Source: Peribacillus simplex NBRC 15720 = DSM 1321 (GTDB lineage: Bacteria; Bacillota; Bacilli; Bacillales; DSM-1321). From it: a stretch of DNA of 64,000 bases. Below are positions 16,749 through 25,999 of the stretch, in pieces. Position 1 is the stretch's first letter. Every line of letters starts with the position of its first letter. The translations under genes were made by a program, and so were the position numbers. Location of the stretch: the NCBI RefSeq assembly GCF_002243645.1, contig NZ_CP017704.1, forward strand, positions 5,102,001-5,166,000, read 5' to 3'. The notes under the pieces were generated by a model, which saw only the letters and a program-made list of their open reading frames with translations, was not told the DNA's origin and ran no database searches.

Positions 16749-17759
16749 TTGGAGAACTTGAAGTCAAAAATGAAGAAGTTGATGTTGTTTACAACAGGTG
16801 GTACAATTGCATCGTTAGAAGGAGAAAATGGACTGGTTCCAGAGATGAAAGCTGACGAAATTTTAGGTCACCTACCGGGATTGGATTTACTATGTCAGAT
16901 TGATAGTAAGCCTTTGATGAATATTGATAGTACAAATATGCAGCCGGAAGATTGGACAGAAATGGCACAATCCATCCATGAGCACTATCATGATTACGAT
17001 GGCTTTGTGATTACCCATGGAACAGATACAATGGCTTACACTTCAGCTGCGCTCTCATATATGTTACAAGATTTAGGGAAACCAATTGTCATTACAGGTT
17101 CTCAAATCCCAATTGCCTTCAAAAAGACAGATGCCAAAAGAAATATCTCTGATGCGATTCGGTTTGCTTGTGAAGATATTGGAGGAGTATATGTTGTTTT
17201 TGATGGTAGAGTCATCCAGGGTACTAGGGCCATTAAATTGAGAACGAAAAGCTATGATTCGTTTGAAAGTATTAACTATCCTTATATTGCTTCCATATTC
17301 AAAGATAAAATTGAGTATCTAAAGCCAGTTCATTCACCAAAGAAAAAGGAAGCTAAGTTAGATGCTTCCCTATGTACTGATGTTGCTTTGGTTAAGCTGC
17401 ATCCCGGTATTAAGCCTGAATTCTTTGATTTTCTGAAAAATCAATGTCGGGGAATCGTAATTGAAAGTTATGGAAGCGGCGGTATTCCATTTCAAGGAAG
17501 AAATATTTTAGAGAAATTGAATGAGTTGGTCGAATGTGGAATATCCGTAGTCATTACTACCCAATGTTTAGAAGAAGGGGAAGATATGGATATTTACGAA
17601 GTGGGACGAAAAGTAAACAAGAATGTCATCATTCGTTCCAGAAATATGAATACAGAAGCCATCGTTCCTAAGTTGATGTGGATATTAGCCAAGACACGGG
17701 ATCCAAAAAAAGTGAAGGAAATGATGGAAACACCGATAGCAGAGGACATTACATTCTAG
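16749..17759 (+). CDS. ansA: Type I L-asparaginase
   Basis: AnsA hydrolyses asparagine to aspartate and ammonia in the cytoplasm. The 336-residue protein has both asparaginase signatures: [12 protein letters not shown] with the nucleophilic Thr near the N-terminus, and [11 protein letters not shown] with the second catalytic Thr-Asp pair near residue 95. The region from [18 protein letters not shown] onward closely follows B. subtilis AnsA. The TTG start at 16749 is seven bases from AGGGGG; ATG 16770 is the alternative. It is the first gene of ansAB. Confidence 0.96.
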   Translation: MENLKSKMKKLMLFTTGGTIASLEGENGLVPEMKADEILGHLPGLDLLCQIDSKPLMNIDSTNMQPEDWTEMAQSIHEHYHDYDGFVITHGTDTMAYTSAALSYMLQDLGKPIVITGSQIPIAFKKTDAKRNISDAIRFACEDIGGVYVVFDGRVIQGTRAIKLRTKSYDSFESINYPYIASIFKDKIEYLKPVHSPKKKEAKLDASLCTDVALVKLHPGIKPEFFDFLKNQCRGIVIESYGSGGIPFQGRNILEKLNELVECGISVVITTQCLEEGEDMDIYEVGRKVNKNVIIRSRNMNTEAIVPKLMWILAKTRDPKKVKEMMETPIAEDITF

Positions 17760-17782
17760 AACAAACAAAGGGGCAAGAGGAA

Positions 17783-19213
17783 ATGTTGATAGAAGAGAGA
17801 ACATACCGAATCGAGAAAGACTTTCTTGGGGAAAAGGAAATTCCGGCAGATGTTTATTACGGAATACAAACTCTACGCGCTGTAGAAAATTTTCCAATTA
17901 CCGGTTACAAAGTCAATGAAGAAATGATTCGTGCACTAGCCATGATTAAAAAAGCAGCCGCTTTAGCAAATATGGATACCAAACGGTTATATGATGGTAT
18001 TGGAAGCGCTATCGTCAAAGCTTCTGATGAAGTGATCGATGGAAAGTGGCATGAATATTTCATCGTTGACCCAATTCAAGGCGGCGCGGGTACATCGATG
18101 AATATGAACATTAATGAAATCGTTGCCAACCGAGCGTTAGAACTTATGGGACACAAAAAAGGTGATTATGTACATGTTAGTCCAAATAGCCATGTTAACA
18201 TGTCGCAATCAACGAATGACGTATTTCCAACTGCCATTCATTTATCAACACTACGACTTTTGGAGCAATTGTTACAAACAATGACCAAGATGAGTACAGT
18301 TTTAAAGAATAAAGCCAAACAATTTGATCATGTTATCAAAATGGGACGGACACATCTTCAGGACGCAGTGCCAATTCGCCTCGGTCAAGAATTCGAGGCA
18401 TACAGTCGCGTGTTGGATCGGGATATAAAACGAATCAGTCAATCACGTCAACATTTATATGAAGTGAATATGGGAGCAACAGCAGTGGGAACGGGATTGA
18501 ACGCAGATCCGCGTTACATTGAAAATGTTGTTAAATATTTAGCTGAAATCAGTAACTTGCCGCTTGTAGGAGCAGAACATTTAGTAGATGCAACCCAAAA
18601 TACGGATGCATATACTGAAGTGTCAGCTTCATTGAAAGTATGTATGATGAATATGTCTAAAATTGCTAATGATTTACGTTTGATGGCTTCAGGACCAAGA
18701 GCGGGATTAGGAGAAATCACACTTCCAGCTCGTCAACCAGGTTCATCGATCATGCCAGGAAAAGTAAATCCAGTAATGCCAGAATTAATTAATCAAGTCG
18801 CTTTCCAAGTGATAGGGAACGATAATACGATTTGCTTAGCATCAGAAGCAGGACAACTAGAGTTGAACGTAATGGAGCCAGTGCTTGTATTCAATTTATT
18901 GCAATCAATCAGCATTATGAACAATGCTTTCAATGTCTTTACAGATTATTGTTTAGAAGGCATTGAAGCTAATGAGCAGCATTTAAAAGATTATGTCGAA
19001 CAAAGTGTTGGAGTGATTACAGCAGTCAATCCGCACCTTGGGTACGAAGTGGTTTCACGTATTGCGCGTGAAGCGATATTAAAAGGCAAATCAGTTCGCG
19101 AACTTTGTTTACAATATGATGTGTTGACAGAAGAAGAATTGGATCTGATTCTAAATCCTTATGAGATGACAAAGCCCGGTATAGCGGGAGCTTCTCTTTT
19201 TGATCGACAATAA
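17783..19213 (+). CDS. ansB: L-aspartate ammonia-lyase (aspartase)
   Basis: AnsB converts aspartate to fumarate and ammonia, completing asparagine breakdown. The 476-residue protein is a full-length member of the fumarase/aspartase superfamily. It has GAGTSMNMNINEI, QSTNDVFPTA, the GRTHLQDAVPI active-site segment, and the signature loop GSSIMPGKVNP with the catalytic serine. The frame is open further upstream inside ansA, but ATG 17783 follows GGGGCAAGAGG and matches the family start. It lies 23 bp after ansA under the same AnsR-controlled promoter. Confidence 0.97.
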   Translation: MLIEERTYRIEKDFLGEKEIPADVYYGIQTLRAVENFPITGYKVNEEMIRALAMIKKAAALANMDTKRLYDGIGSAIVKASDEVIDGKWHEYFIVDPIQGGAGTSMNMNINEIVANRALELMGHKKGDYVHVSPNSHVNMSQSTNDVFPTAIHLSTLRLLEQLLQTMTKMSTVLKNKAKQFDHVIKMGRTHLQDAVPIRLGQEFEAYSRVLDRDIKRISQSRQHLYEVNMGATAVGTGLNADPRYIENVVKYLAEISNLPLVGAEHLVDATQNTDAYTEVSASLKVCMMNMSKIANDLRLMASGPRAGLGEITLPARQPGSSIMPGKVNPVMPELINQVAFQVIGNDNTICLASEAGQLELNVMEPVLVFNLLQSISIMNNAFNVFTDYCLEGIEANEQHLKDYVEQSVGVITAVNPHLGYEVVSRIAREAILKGKSVRELCLQYDVLTEEELDLILNPYEMTKPGIAGASLFDRQ

Positions 19214-19257
19214 CTAGTATATTAGTAGAAAGCATTAATCTATATGATTTTTGATGT

Positions 19258-19304
19258 AATGACTATGCCTTTAGGACCGTTGGTATAAAGGCATAGTCAT
19301 TATT
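19258..19304 (+). terminator. Terminator of ansAB
   Basis: A long stem AATGACTATGCCTTTA/TAAAGGCATAGTCATT lies 45 bp after the ansB stop. The T tract is interrupted (ATTTATAT). Confidence 0.75.
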
Positions 19305-19529
19305 TATATACATTCTAATATGAAATTTTCCTCAAACATCCTTTAACTGCTTGTGGGATTAAAAAACTGAATATTCTGTTTTTAAATCGTCGAACTAATC
19401 ATGGAGGGGTTTAACTATTATAGAAACCCCATCCCCCTTAGAATATATCTAGGGTGAATGGTAAAGCTTGAGCTCAATAATATGCCTGCATTAGCCCTTA
19501 AAGCATGAGTCTCCAAATCTCCACCATCG
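19305..19529. other. Intergenic region, no gene seen
   Basis: An inverted repeat GGGGTTT/AAACCCC at about 19407-19430 lacks a T tract. No supported ORF. Confidence 0.4.
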
Positions 19530-19660
19530 TTAACTTGTAATAATTAAACTATCTTCATAAGAAAACGCTGTCAAGATTTTTTTGTGCCCATACAAAGAAG
19601 GCAGCATTGCCATCAAGTTAACTAACCAATTCTTTTTAGGACCAGTTTTAATCAGGATAA
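19530..19660 (-). pseudogene. Possible C-terminal gene remnant, unidentified
   Basis: On the reverse strand an open stretch of about 40 codons ends in TAA and reads like protein (WLVNLMAMLPSLYGHKK, then ILTAFSYEDSLI). It has no start or upstream part. It may be the tail of a decayed gene, perhaps a transposase, but I cannot identify it. Confidence 0.3.
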
Positions 19661-19874
19661 ATATTTAATTAAATGTGGCTCTTTTGAAATGGTTTAATCG
19701 GATTTAATATTTATTTAAAGGTTTTTTTCTGAATGAATGGTTGTGTCCAGAGTTCCAATGAATATTAATAGTAAAGGTAAAAACTAAATGGAGTGACATA
19801 CGCAATTTTTCATCTTTTTTAAGATATTTAAAATAATGTAATTAGTCATTTCCAGGTGGAAAGGGAGGTAAACT

Positions 19875-20411
19875 TTGAAACAAGTGAATCGTTTTATCCA
19901 AAGCGTTACATTTTTAATGCTCGCATTTCTCATGTTTAGTGGGCAAGCTGCTTTTGCTTCATCAGATTCATTAACATCACAATCCACGCCAGATCTTTTG
20001 ATTCGGCAGATCATGGGTTTAGCTTATGAATCCCAGCAAACCATTAACAGTGGCCCATTCTCTGTAGGTGATTCATTGAAGAAAGTGGAAAAAGCCTGGG
20101 GTGCACCGGAAGATTTAAGTACTGTTGCGGCCAATTATTGGTCCCATAATGTCCGATTCCTCTATGACGGATCAACAGGTAGAAAGACGATTACCGCCAT
20201 TGATGATTTTGATCCGCAATTGCAAACCATTCAATTATCCATGTTGAAGGAATTGATTGGTGAACCTGTTAGTGAAGTGGAGCAAGAAGGAATGTACTAT
20301 GTCACCTATACCGATTACGAAAATTATAAAGTAGTCTTCGTGTTTGAAAGCGCCTGGATTAACCCAGATCCAAGATTGAATATGTATACTGTTGAATTTG
20401 CGTCAGATTAA
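19875..20411 (+). CDS. yjgB: YjgB family secreted protein (DUF4309)
   Basis: The 178-residue protein begins with a clear Sec signal peptide (basic start, hydrophobic VTFLMLAFLMFSG, cleavage after QAAFA), so it is exported. The mature part has GPFSVGDSLKKVEKAWGAPE and YYVTYTDYENYKVVFVFE, typical of YjgB, whose function is unknown. The TTG start follows GGGAGG. It is followed by a GC-rich hairpin. Confidence 0.85.
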   Translation: MKQVNRFIQSVTFLMLAFLMFSGQAAFASSDSLTSQSTPDLLIRQIMGLAYESQQTINSGPFSVGDSLKKVEKAWGAPEDLSTVAANYWSHNVRFLYDGSTGRKTITAIDDFDPQLQTIQLSMLKELIGEPVSEVEQEGMYYVTYTDYENYKVVFVFESAWINPDPRLNMYTVEFASD

Positions 20412-20430
20412 TAAGTAACACGACAAAAAA

Positions 20431-20463
20431 GGATCGTCCCTTTATTGCGAGGGGCGATTCTTT
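20431..20463 (+). terminator. Probable terminator of yjgB
   Basis: The stem GATCGTCCCT/AGGGGCGATT is followed by a short TCTTTG tract. Confidence 0.6.
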
Positions 20464-20653
20464 GATGGTTGGAGATCTTGCATTAACCATAACTATATAA
20501 AGTCCTGAGCTGTTATTATATTTTCATGGTTTATTGAATATAAAACAGCACCACCGGGAGAATTTAATTAAGGATCTGATCTTACCGTTCTAATCTATAT
20601 TGTTCAGCCATACATTAAAAAGATGTAAGTAGAATGATTAAGGGGGAACTGCT

Positions 20654-21097
20654 TTGTCAGAAGGCGTGCATAGTATCATTTTACCTGTTTCAATAAAAAC
20701 AGTATGGGGATTTGTCAGTGTCATAGATCGTTGGGCACCTCTTGTCCCAGGATATATCAATCATGAGATGATAAATGAGGGGATACTTATTTGGGAGTTT
20801 AAAAGCGAATTGGGATTAATGAAGAAGAAAATTAAACTTGAAGTGAATATATTGGAATGGATGGAACCCGATAAGGTAACATTTAAACTAAAGGGAATAA
20901 ATGAAAAATTTGATGGACATGGCTATTTTTTAGCAGAACAGTGCGGAATTGGGCAGACTAAAATGACTGGCTGTCTGGCGATTACGGCAAAAGGAGCCAA
21001 AGCCCCTATCGTCAATGCTTTGTTAAAAACCTACGTTCCCCAAATGACGATCGAGTTTTCTGAGGCAGTTGCACAAAGTCTCCTTGTACAAAAATAG
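20654..21097 (+). CDS. SRPBCC/CoxG-like small-molecule-binding protein
   Basis: The 147-residue protein has the START/SRPBCC layout of a helix-grip fold. It starts with HSIILPVSIKTVWGFVSVID, followed by alternating strands (FKSELGLMKKKIKLEV), and closes with a long C-terminal helix. CoxG-type members bind hydrophobic ligands; no catalytic residues are evident. The TTG start is spaced well from AGGGGG. It has no obvious operon partner. Confidence 0.75.
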   Translation: MSEGVHSIILPVSIKTVWGFVSVIDRWAPLVPGYINHEMINEGILIWEFKSELGLMKKKIKLEVNILEWMEPDKVTFKLKGINEKFDGHGYFLAEQCGIGQTKMTGCLAITAKGAKAPIVNALLKTYVPQMTIEFSEAVAQSLLVQK

Positions 21098-21136
21098 AAA
21101 TTACATAATGGAGATATCATTATTGGATATTGGCAC

Positions 21137-21167
21137 TTGACAATTATACCTTAGTGGTATGTATTAT
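21137..21167 (+). promoter_or_regulatory. CstR/CsoR-type operator in the regulator's promoter
   Basis: The inverted repeat ATACC-N5-GGTAT (21146-21160) lies between TTGACA (21137) and TATTAT (21162). The -35/-10 spacing of 19 bp is longer than usual. Position and sequence fit autorepression by the downstream CsoR-family gene. Confidence 0.55.
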
Positions 21168-21268
21168 AAATTGTAAGATTTTTATCAAGCCTTCATTTCA
21201 AACGAATGGGTTTTATGATGGATGTCTGGATAGGATTCATAAGTAATAGGCAGGGTAGGAGGCCTCAC

Positions 21269-21532
21269 ATGGAATATGATAAGCAAGTTAAAAATAGAGT
21301 GAAGCGAATTGAAGGACAGCTTCGTGGGATATTGAAAATGATGGAGGAAAACAAAGATTGCAGAGATGTAGTAACGCAGTTATCTGCGACTAGATCTGCA
21401 ATCGATAGGACAATTGGAGTAATAGTAAGTTCCAATCTTGTAGAATGCGTCAGGGAGGCTAATGAATCCGGAGAAAAGAATCCCGAAGAGCTAGTGAAAG
21501 AAGCTGTGAATTTATTAGTAAAAAGCCGGTAA
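21269..21532 (+). CDS. cstR: CsoR-family repressor, CstR-like persulfide sensor
   Basis: The open frame begins at 21206, but ATG 21269 follows GGTAGGAGG and gives 87 residues, the normal family size. The all-helical protein has RVKRIEGQLRGILKMMEE, then Cys in NKDCRDVV (about residue 31) and Cys in SSNLVECVR (about 60). The Cu(I)-binding His of CsoR is replaced by Asn (NLVEC), and the pattern closely follows staphylococcal CstR, which senses persulfides and sulfane sulfur. No sulfur-oxidation genes are adjacent, so its targets must lie elsewhere or be only itself. Confidence 0.82.
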   Translation: MEYDKQVKNRVKRIEGQLRGILKMMEENKDCRDVVTQLSATRSAIDRTIGVIVSSNLVECVREANESGEKNPEELVKEAVNLLVKSR

Positions 21533-21640
21533 GCAATTATATTTTATTGTTATTGTTGAATTGAAATTTTTAAGACAATGATTATAAGACACCCTGACCA
21601 ATCTGAGAATTTTTAGTGTTCAGGGGAGATGGATTTTTTT

Positions 21641-21675
21641 AAAATGGACCTCTACAGGAAGAGGTCCATTTTTGT
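21641..21675 (+). terminator. Terminator after the CstR-like gene
   Basis: AAAATGGACCTC/GAGGTCCATTTT with an eight-base loop is followed by T residues. Confidence 0.85.
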
Positions 21676-21769
21676 GAATTCTCTGTTTTCATTTCTGATA
21701 AGCAAATCCTTTGATATAAAGAATTTGCATGGTATCCTTAAAGGGATAAAAATTGAGTGAGGGTATACT

Positions 21770-23227
21770 ATGGAATTTACGCATGTTACATCGGTTTTGC
21801 TCGGCCTCGTCATCATTCTAAATATTTTATTTGCCACGATTGTCATATTTTTTGAAAGAAGGGAAGCGAGCACGACCTGGGCTTGGTTATTGGTGTTATA
21901 TTTTCTGCCTGTAGTCGGTTTTATTTTATATCTCCTTTTTGGTACGAGTTTAAGACACGCCCACTTATTCCAATGGGAGGACAAGAAGAAAATCGGGATT
22001 GAAGAAATACTTGATAAACAGATGGAAGAGCTTTCAATGGATCATTTTCCTTTTCGAAATGCTTCTTCAAGTAATTACCGTGATTTGATTTATATGCATC
22101 TCCGGAACAATGATGCCGTGCTTACTGAAGATAATCAAGTCGATATTTTTACTGAAGGAAAAAATAAGTTTGACCAGCTTTTTAATGATATTGAAGCGGC
22201 CGAAAACCATATACATATACAATACTACATCATTCAAAGGGACGGACTGGGTAAACGATTCATTGAAGCTTTGACTAAAAAAGCGAATGAAGGCGTCAAA
22301 GTTCGGCTGCTTTATGACGAGCTGGGTTCTAGAGGGATGACTAAACGTTTCTTCAGGGAATTTAGGCAGGCTGGAGGAAGAGTGGAGGCATTCTTTCCAT
22401 CCAAATTAAAATTTATAAACTTACGGCTGAATTTCCGTAACCATCGAAAGCTCGTCATCATAGATGGGAAAATAGGGTATGTTGGAGGCTTTAATGTTGG
22501 AGATGAGTATTTAGGGCTTAATCCAAAATTCGGTTTTTGGCGTGATACACACCTTCGAATAAAGGGGTCGGCTGTCAAAGCCATTCAAACCCGTTTTATC
22601 CTGGATTGGAATCAGGCATCAAAGCACCATGATATAACTTATCAGCCTCATTATTTCCCTATTGTAAAACCTCAAGGTAATATAGATATGCAAATAGTGA
22701 CAAGTGGGCCGGATTCTGAATGGGAACAAATTAAAAATGGCTATATTAAATTAATTTCTTCAGCAAAGAAATCGATTCTCATTCAAACACCTTACTTTAT
22801 ACCGGATGCAAGTTTATTGGATGCACTCCGAATTGCCAGTTTATCAGGATTAGATGTGAAAATCATGATTCCCAATAAACCTGATCACCTTTTCGTTTAT
22901 TGGGCAACAACTTTCAATGCAGGGCAGTTATTAAGAGCTGGAGCTAAGATATACATCTATGATAACGGCTTTATTCATGCGAAGATGATCGTGGTGGATG
23001 AAGAGGTCTCCTCGGTGGGAACAGCTAACATTGATGTCCGAAGTTTTAAATTGAACTTTGAAGTCAATGCCTTCATTTATGATGAAGGAATGGCCGAAAC
23101 ACTGACAAGGATTTTTTATAAGGATGTCGAAGTTTGCAGACAACTTACAATTGAAGATTTTGAAAAGCGTTCAAAATGGATTCGTTTTAAAGAGTCCATT
23201 GCAAGGCTGGTATCACCCATATTATAA
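21770..23227 (+). CDS. cls: Cardiolipin synthase
   Basis: Cls condenses two phosphatidylglycerols into cardiolipin at the membrane. The 485-residue protein has two N-terminal transmembrane helices (ending about residue 60, with YFLPVVGFILYLLFG) and a duplicated phospholipase D domain. The two HKD motifs are HRKLVIID near residue 224 and HAKMIVVD near 402. Length and order are standard for Bacillus ClsA-type enzymes. It stands alone between terminators. Confidence 0.96.
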   Translation: MEFTHVTSVLLGLVIILNILFATIVIFFERREASTTWAWLLVLYFLPVVGFILYLLFGTSLRHAHLFQWEDKKKIGIEEILDKQMEELSMDHFPFRNASSSNYRDLIYMHLRNNDAVLTEDNQVDIFTEGKNKFDQLFNDIEAAENHIHIQYYIIQRDGLGKRFIEALTKKANEGVKVRLLYDELGSRGMTKRFFREFRQAGGRVEAFFPSKLKFINLRLNFRNHRKLVIIDGKIGYVGGFNVGDEYLGLNPKFGFWRDTHLRIKGSAVKAIQTRFILDWNQASKHHDITYQPHYFPIVKPQGNIDMQIVTSGPDSEWEQIKNGYIKLISSAKKSILIQTPYFIPDASLLDALRIASLSGLDVKIMIPNKPDHLFVYWATTFNAGQLLRAGAKIYIYDNGFIHAKMIVVDEEVSSVGTANIDVRSFKLNFEVNAFIYDEGMAETLTRIFYKDVEVCRQLTIEDFEKRSKWIRFKESIARLVSPIL

Positions 23228-23267
23228 TTTTAAAAATAAGCGGACCAATACTATATGGGTCGAACAG

Positions 23268-23314
23268 ACTGTAGACAAATTCGAAGAAAGCGAGTTTGAC
23301 TGCAGTTTTTTTAT
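23268..23314 (+). terminator. Terminator of cls
   Basis: An imperfect 15-bp stem CTGTAGACAAATTCG/CGAGTTTGACTGCAG is followed by seven T residues. Confidence 0.7.
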
Positions 23315-23334
23315 TTGAAAAAGGTTCCAGTTGA

Positions 23335-23445
23335 TTTCAGAAATCCGCTCCCTTTCCGCCGACTGTCTGCCAAACTCCTTGCCGTTAGCGTCTCCGGAGT
23401 CTCGGCTAGCCAGTTATTCGGCAGGAGTGTCACAAATTTCTTCAA
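23335..23445. repeat. GC-rich intergenic element with CTTTCCGCCGAC core
   Basis: The 350-bp gap between cls and yueD contains a GC-rich block unlike its surroundings. It starts CCGCTCCCTTTCCGCCGACT, includes GTCTCCGGAGTCTCGGCTAG, and ends CGGCAGGAGTGTC. Its style resembles dispersed repeat elements common in Bacillaceae intergenic regions. No ORF. Confidence 0.4.
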
Positions 23446-23579
23446 TCCAATGTGGGTTTCATAAAAAATTAAAAATCATAAAGTAAAACCTAGTCTTGTT
23501 TAATAATCATAGTTCGGGGTGAGGCCATTGCGACTCCGTTTTGGTACAATAGTTTATATACATAAAAGGGGGAAATGCC

Positions 23580-24329
23580 GTGAAAACGTTTATAATCACA
23601 GGAGCTTCAAAAGGTTTAGGTGCTGCCATCGCCAAAGGATGTTTACAGACGAGTGATCATTGCATTTTAGTTTCCCGTACAGCCCATCCTGAAATGCAGA
23701 GGATGGCTGACCGATCCGGGACGAAACTTACATTTATTTCGATGGACTTGAATGAAACTGAAAAGTTACCTTCCTTAGTCAATGAGATTCTTGCTGCTGT
23801 CGATGAAACAAGTGACATTTACTTCATTAATAATGCAGGTGTCATCGAACCGATAAAGCCGGTAGGAAACCTTGGTATGGTAAATTTGGAAACAAGCATG
23901 CGGGTGAATTTCATGGCACCCATTGTATTGGCTGATGAATTCGTTAAACAGACAAAGGACTGGAACAGAAAGAAGGTAATGGTCAACATATCTTCAGGTG
24001 CAGCAAAAAACCCTTATCATGGTTGGGCAGCCTATTGCAGTACTAAGGCGGGGCTAGAAATGTTCACACGGGTTGCAGGCTTGGAACAGGATAAAACATC
24101 TTTCCCTACGTCCCTCATATCTTTTTCACCAGGTGTAATGGATACGGAGATGCAAGGGACAATCCGGTCAGCAGACGAACGGGACTTTTCCGATCGAGAA
24201 AAATTTCATGAATATAAAGAGAAGGGCATGTTAAGAAGCCCCGAATTTGTGGCAGATAAACTTTTGCAGCTTCTTGAAGCGGAAGATTTGGAGAATGGGA
24301 AGTTCTACGATATTAAGAATTTACTTTGA
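23580..24329 (+). CDS. yueD: SDR oxidoreductase, YueD-like benzil reductase
   Basis: This 249-residue SDR has ITGASKGLGAAIAKG for NADPH binding, NNAGV, SSGAAKN with the catalytic Ser, and YCSTKAGLEM with Tyr and Lys. The overall pattern, including SFSPGVMDTEMQ, matches the sepiapterin-reductase-like YueD group, reported to reduce benzil to (S)-benzoin; the natural substrate is unknown. The GTG start follows GGGGGAAAT. It is monocistronic. Confidence 0.88.
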   Translation: MKTFIITGASKGLGAAIAKGCLQTSDHCILVSRTAHPEMQRMADRSGTKLTFISMDLNETEKLPSLVNEILAAVDETSDIYFINNAGVIEPIKPVGNLGMVNLETSMRVNFMAPIVLADEFVKQTKDWNRKKVMVNISSGAAKNPYHGWAAYCSTKAGLEMFTRVAGLEQDKTSFPTSLISFSPGVMDTEMQGTIRSADERDFSDREKFHEYKEKGMLRSPEFVADKLLQLLEAEDLENGKFYDIKNLL

Positions 24330-24378
24330 TGTATAGGAGTATGTGAAACGAAAAATCAACTGATGGCTTATAGCGTGG

Positions 24379-24408
24379 GGTTGTCTCTTTGGACAGCCTC
24401 TTTTTTTA
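24379..24408 (+). terminator. Terminator of yueD
   Basis: The stem GGTTGTC/GACAGCC (one G-T pair) is followed by seven T residues. Confidence 0.75.
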
Positions 24409-24537
24409 GTTATCCTTTATACCATTTAAAATAACTTCTAAAAAACCAGGATATCATCATTAGGAAATGTGATAATTCGTTCTATCCAATTACCTAAATA
24501 ACATAAACTTTTTTGGAGGGAGTTTGGAGGGTTTTGA

Positions 24538-25800
24538 ATGACGATCATTATTGTGAAAAAAGGTGACAGTCTTTGGGAAATTGCCACGAAAAATAAAGTT
24601 GACCCATCGAAGATAATTGAAGTCAACGGATTGGAATCAACAGCTTTGGTTCCTGGCCTGGCATTGTATATACCTGATGAAAAAGCGGTGAATCGAAGGT
24701 ACCTAATTAAAAGTCAGGATACCCTCACTAGAATTGGCAGTCGTTTTGGAACGAGTGCAGCGGCAATCATGGAGGCAAATCCAGGAATCGTTGCAAACTC
24801 GCTAATAGTAGGTACGGAACTTTTGATTCCGTCTTCTTACAAAAATCAATTGATTACGCTGGGGTTTGCCTTCCCGACTTCAGGTGGAGTAGTATTTGAA
24901 ACACTTGAGGAGAATGGTGATAAATTATCCTATTTAGCCATCGTAGCTTATTCGTTTACAAGGGAAGGAAATGCATACGTTGATGGTGATGATCTCCCAC
25001 TTATCGCGAAATGCGAGCAGACCGGGGTGAAGCCGCTACTGATGATCCGGAACTTTCAAGATGGTGATTTTGATGCTGATTTGGCGGGTGATGTCCTTGC
25101 TAGTTCAGTATACAGAGCGAATTTAATCAATAGTATGCTGAATTTCGTTAAGGAGAAAGGCTATGGGGGCGTCAGTATGGACATCGAATTCATCCCACCT
25201 GCCAGGCGTTCCGATTATGTGCTTTTTTTAAAAGAATTAAAGGAGGGGTTGAACGAACTGATCCTGCATGTGAACGTACATGCAAAAACAGCGGATAATC
25301 CTGATAATCGAATTGTAGGCGGCCATGATTATCGGGGGATCGGAGAGGCAGCCGACCTTGTTGCCGTGATGACCATTGATTATGGGTATCCAACTGGACC
25401 GCCTGAACCCATTTCCCCACTTTGGTGGATGGGCGAAGTTCTTCGTTATGCTTTGTCGAATATACCTGTGAATAAACTGCAGTCGGCATTTCCTTTGTAT
25501 GGATACGATTGGATAGTACCAAGCCACGAAACTAAAGCTTTATCAGCTCAAAATGCCCAAAATCTTGCCATTGCAACTGGCGCTGAAATAACTTTTGACA
25601 CCTCAGCGGCTTCACCTACCTATTCTTATCGAATAGAGAATTCGAACCATGTCGTTTGGTTTGAAGATATTCGATCGATAAGCGCAAAATATGAAATGAT
25701 TGATGCATATGAACTGATAGGTGCAACTTATTGGCAGATTGGTTTGGAATTCCCGCAGAATTGGGGGTTTATAGATAAGAATATTTGGGTTATCAAATAG
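24538..25800 (+). CDS. LysM-GH18 spore peptidoglycan hydrolase (SleL/YaaH-like)
   Basis: The 420-residue protein starts with two LysM peptidoglycan-binding modules (about residues 2-46, VKKGDSLWEIATKNKV, and 53-98, IKSQDTLTRIGSRFG), with no signal peptide. A glycoside hydrolase 18 barrel follows, with the catalytic DxE in SMDIEF near residue 222. This is the architecture of SleL/YaaH-type N-acetylglucosaminidases, which are carried in spores and degrade cortex fragments during germination. YdhD is a similar alternative. The ATG follows TTGGAGGG. Confidence 0.88.
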   Translation: MTIIIVKKGDSLWEIATKNKVDPSKIIEVNGLESTALVPGLALYIPDEKAVNRRYLIKSQDTLTRIGSRFGTSAAAIMEANPGIVANSLIVGTELLIPSSYKNQLITLGFAFPTSGGVVFETLEENGDKLSYLAIVAYSFTREGNAYVDGDDLPLIAKCEQTGVKPLLMIRNFQDGDFDADLAGDVLASSVYRANLINSMLNFVKEKGYGGVSMDIEFIPPARRSDYVLFLKELKEGLNELILHVNVHAKTADNPDNRIVGGHDYRGIGEAADLVAVMTIDYGYPTGPPEPISPLWWMGEVLRYALSNIPVNKLQSAFPLYGYDWIVPSHETKALSAQNAQNLAIATGAEITFDTSAASPTYSYRIENSNHVVWFEDIRSISAKYEMIDAYELIGATYWQIGLEFPQNWGFIDKNIWVIK

Positions 25801-25945
25801 AATGAATGGGTGCAGGCGGTGAAAAGAAGTGTTATATATTTTTTTCCTCGTTTGGTTGTGCAACTTTTATCAGGGGCAAGCCAATCATACCGAGCAAGAT
25901 TTTAAAGAGAGACAATATTGTTCGACGGGCCTTGAAACCATAAAA

Positions 25946-25978
25946 GAGGAGCCATGGAAAACCAAGGCTCCTTTTTTA
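25946..25978. terminator. Bidirectional terminator
   Basis: AGGAGCC/GGCTCCT with adjoining ATGG/CCAA and flanking T and A runs lies between the convergent SleL-like and MFS genes. Confidence 0.8.
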
Positions 25979-25999
25979 TGGTGAATCGAATGGGATGCA

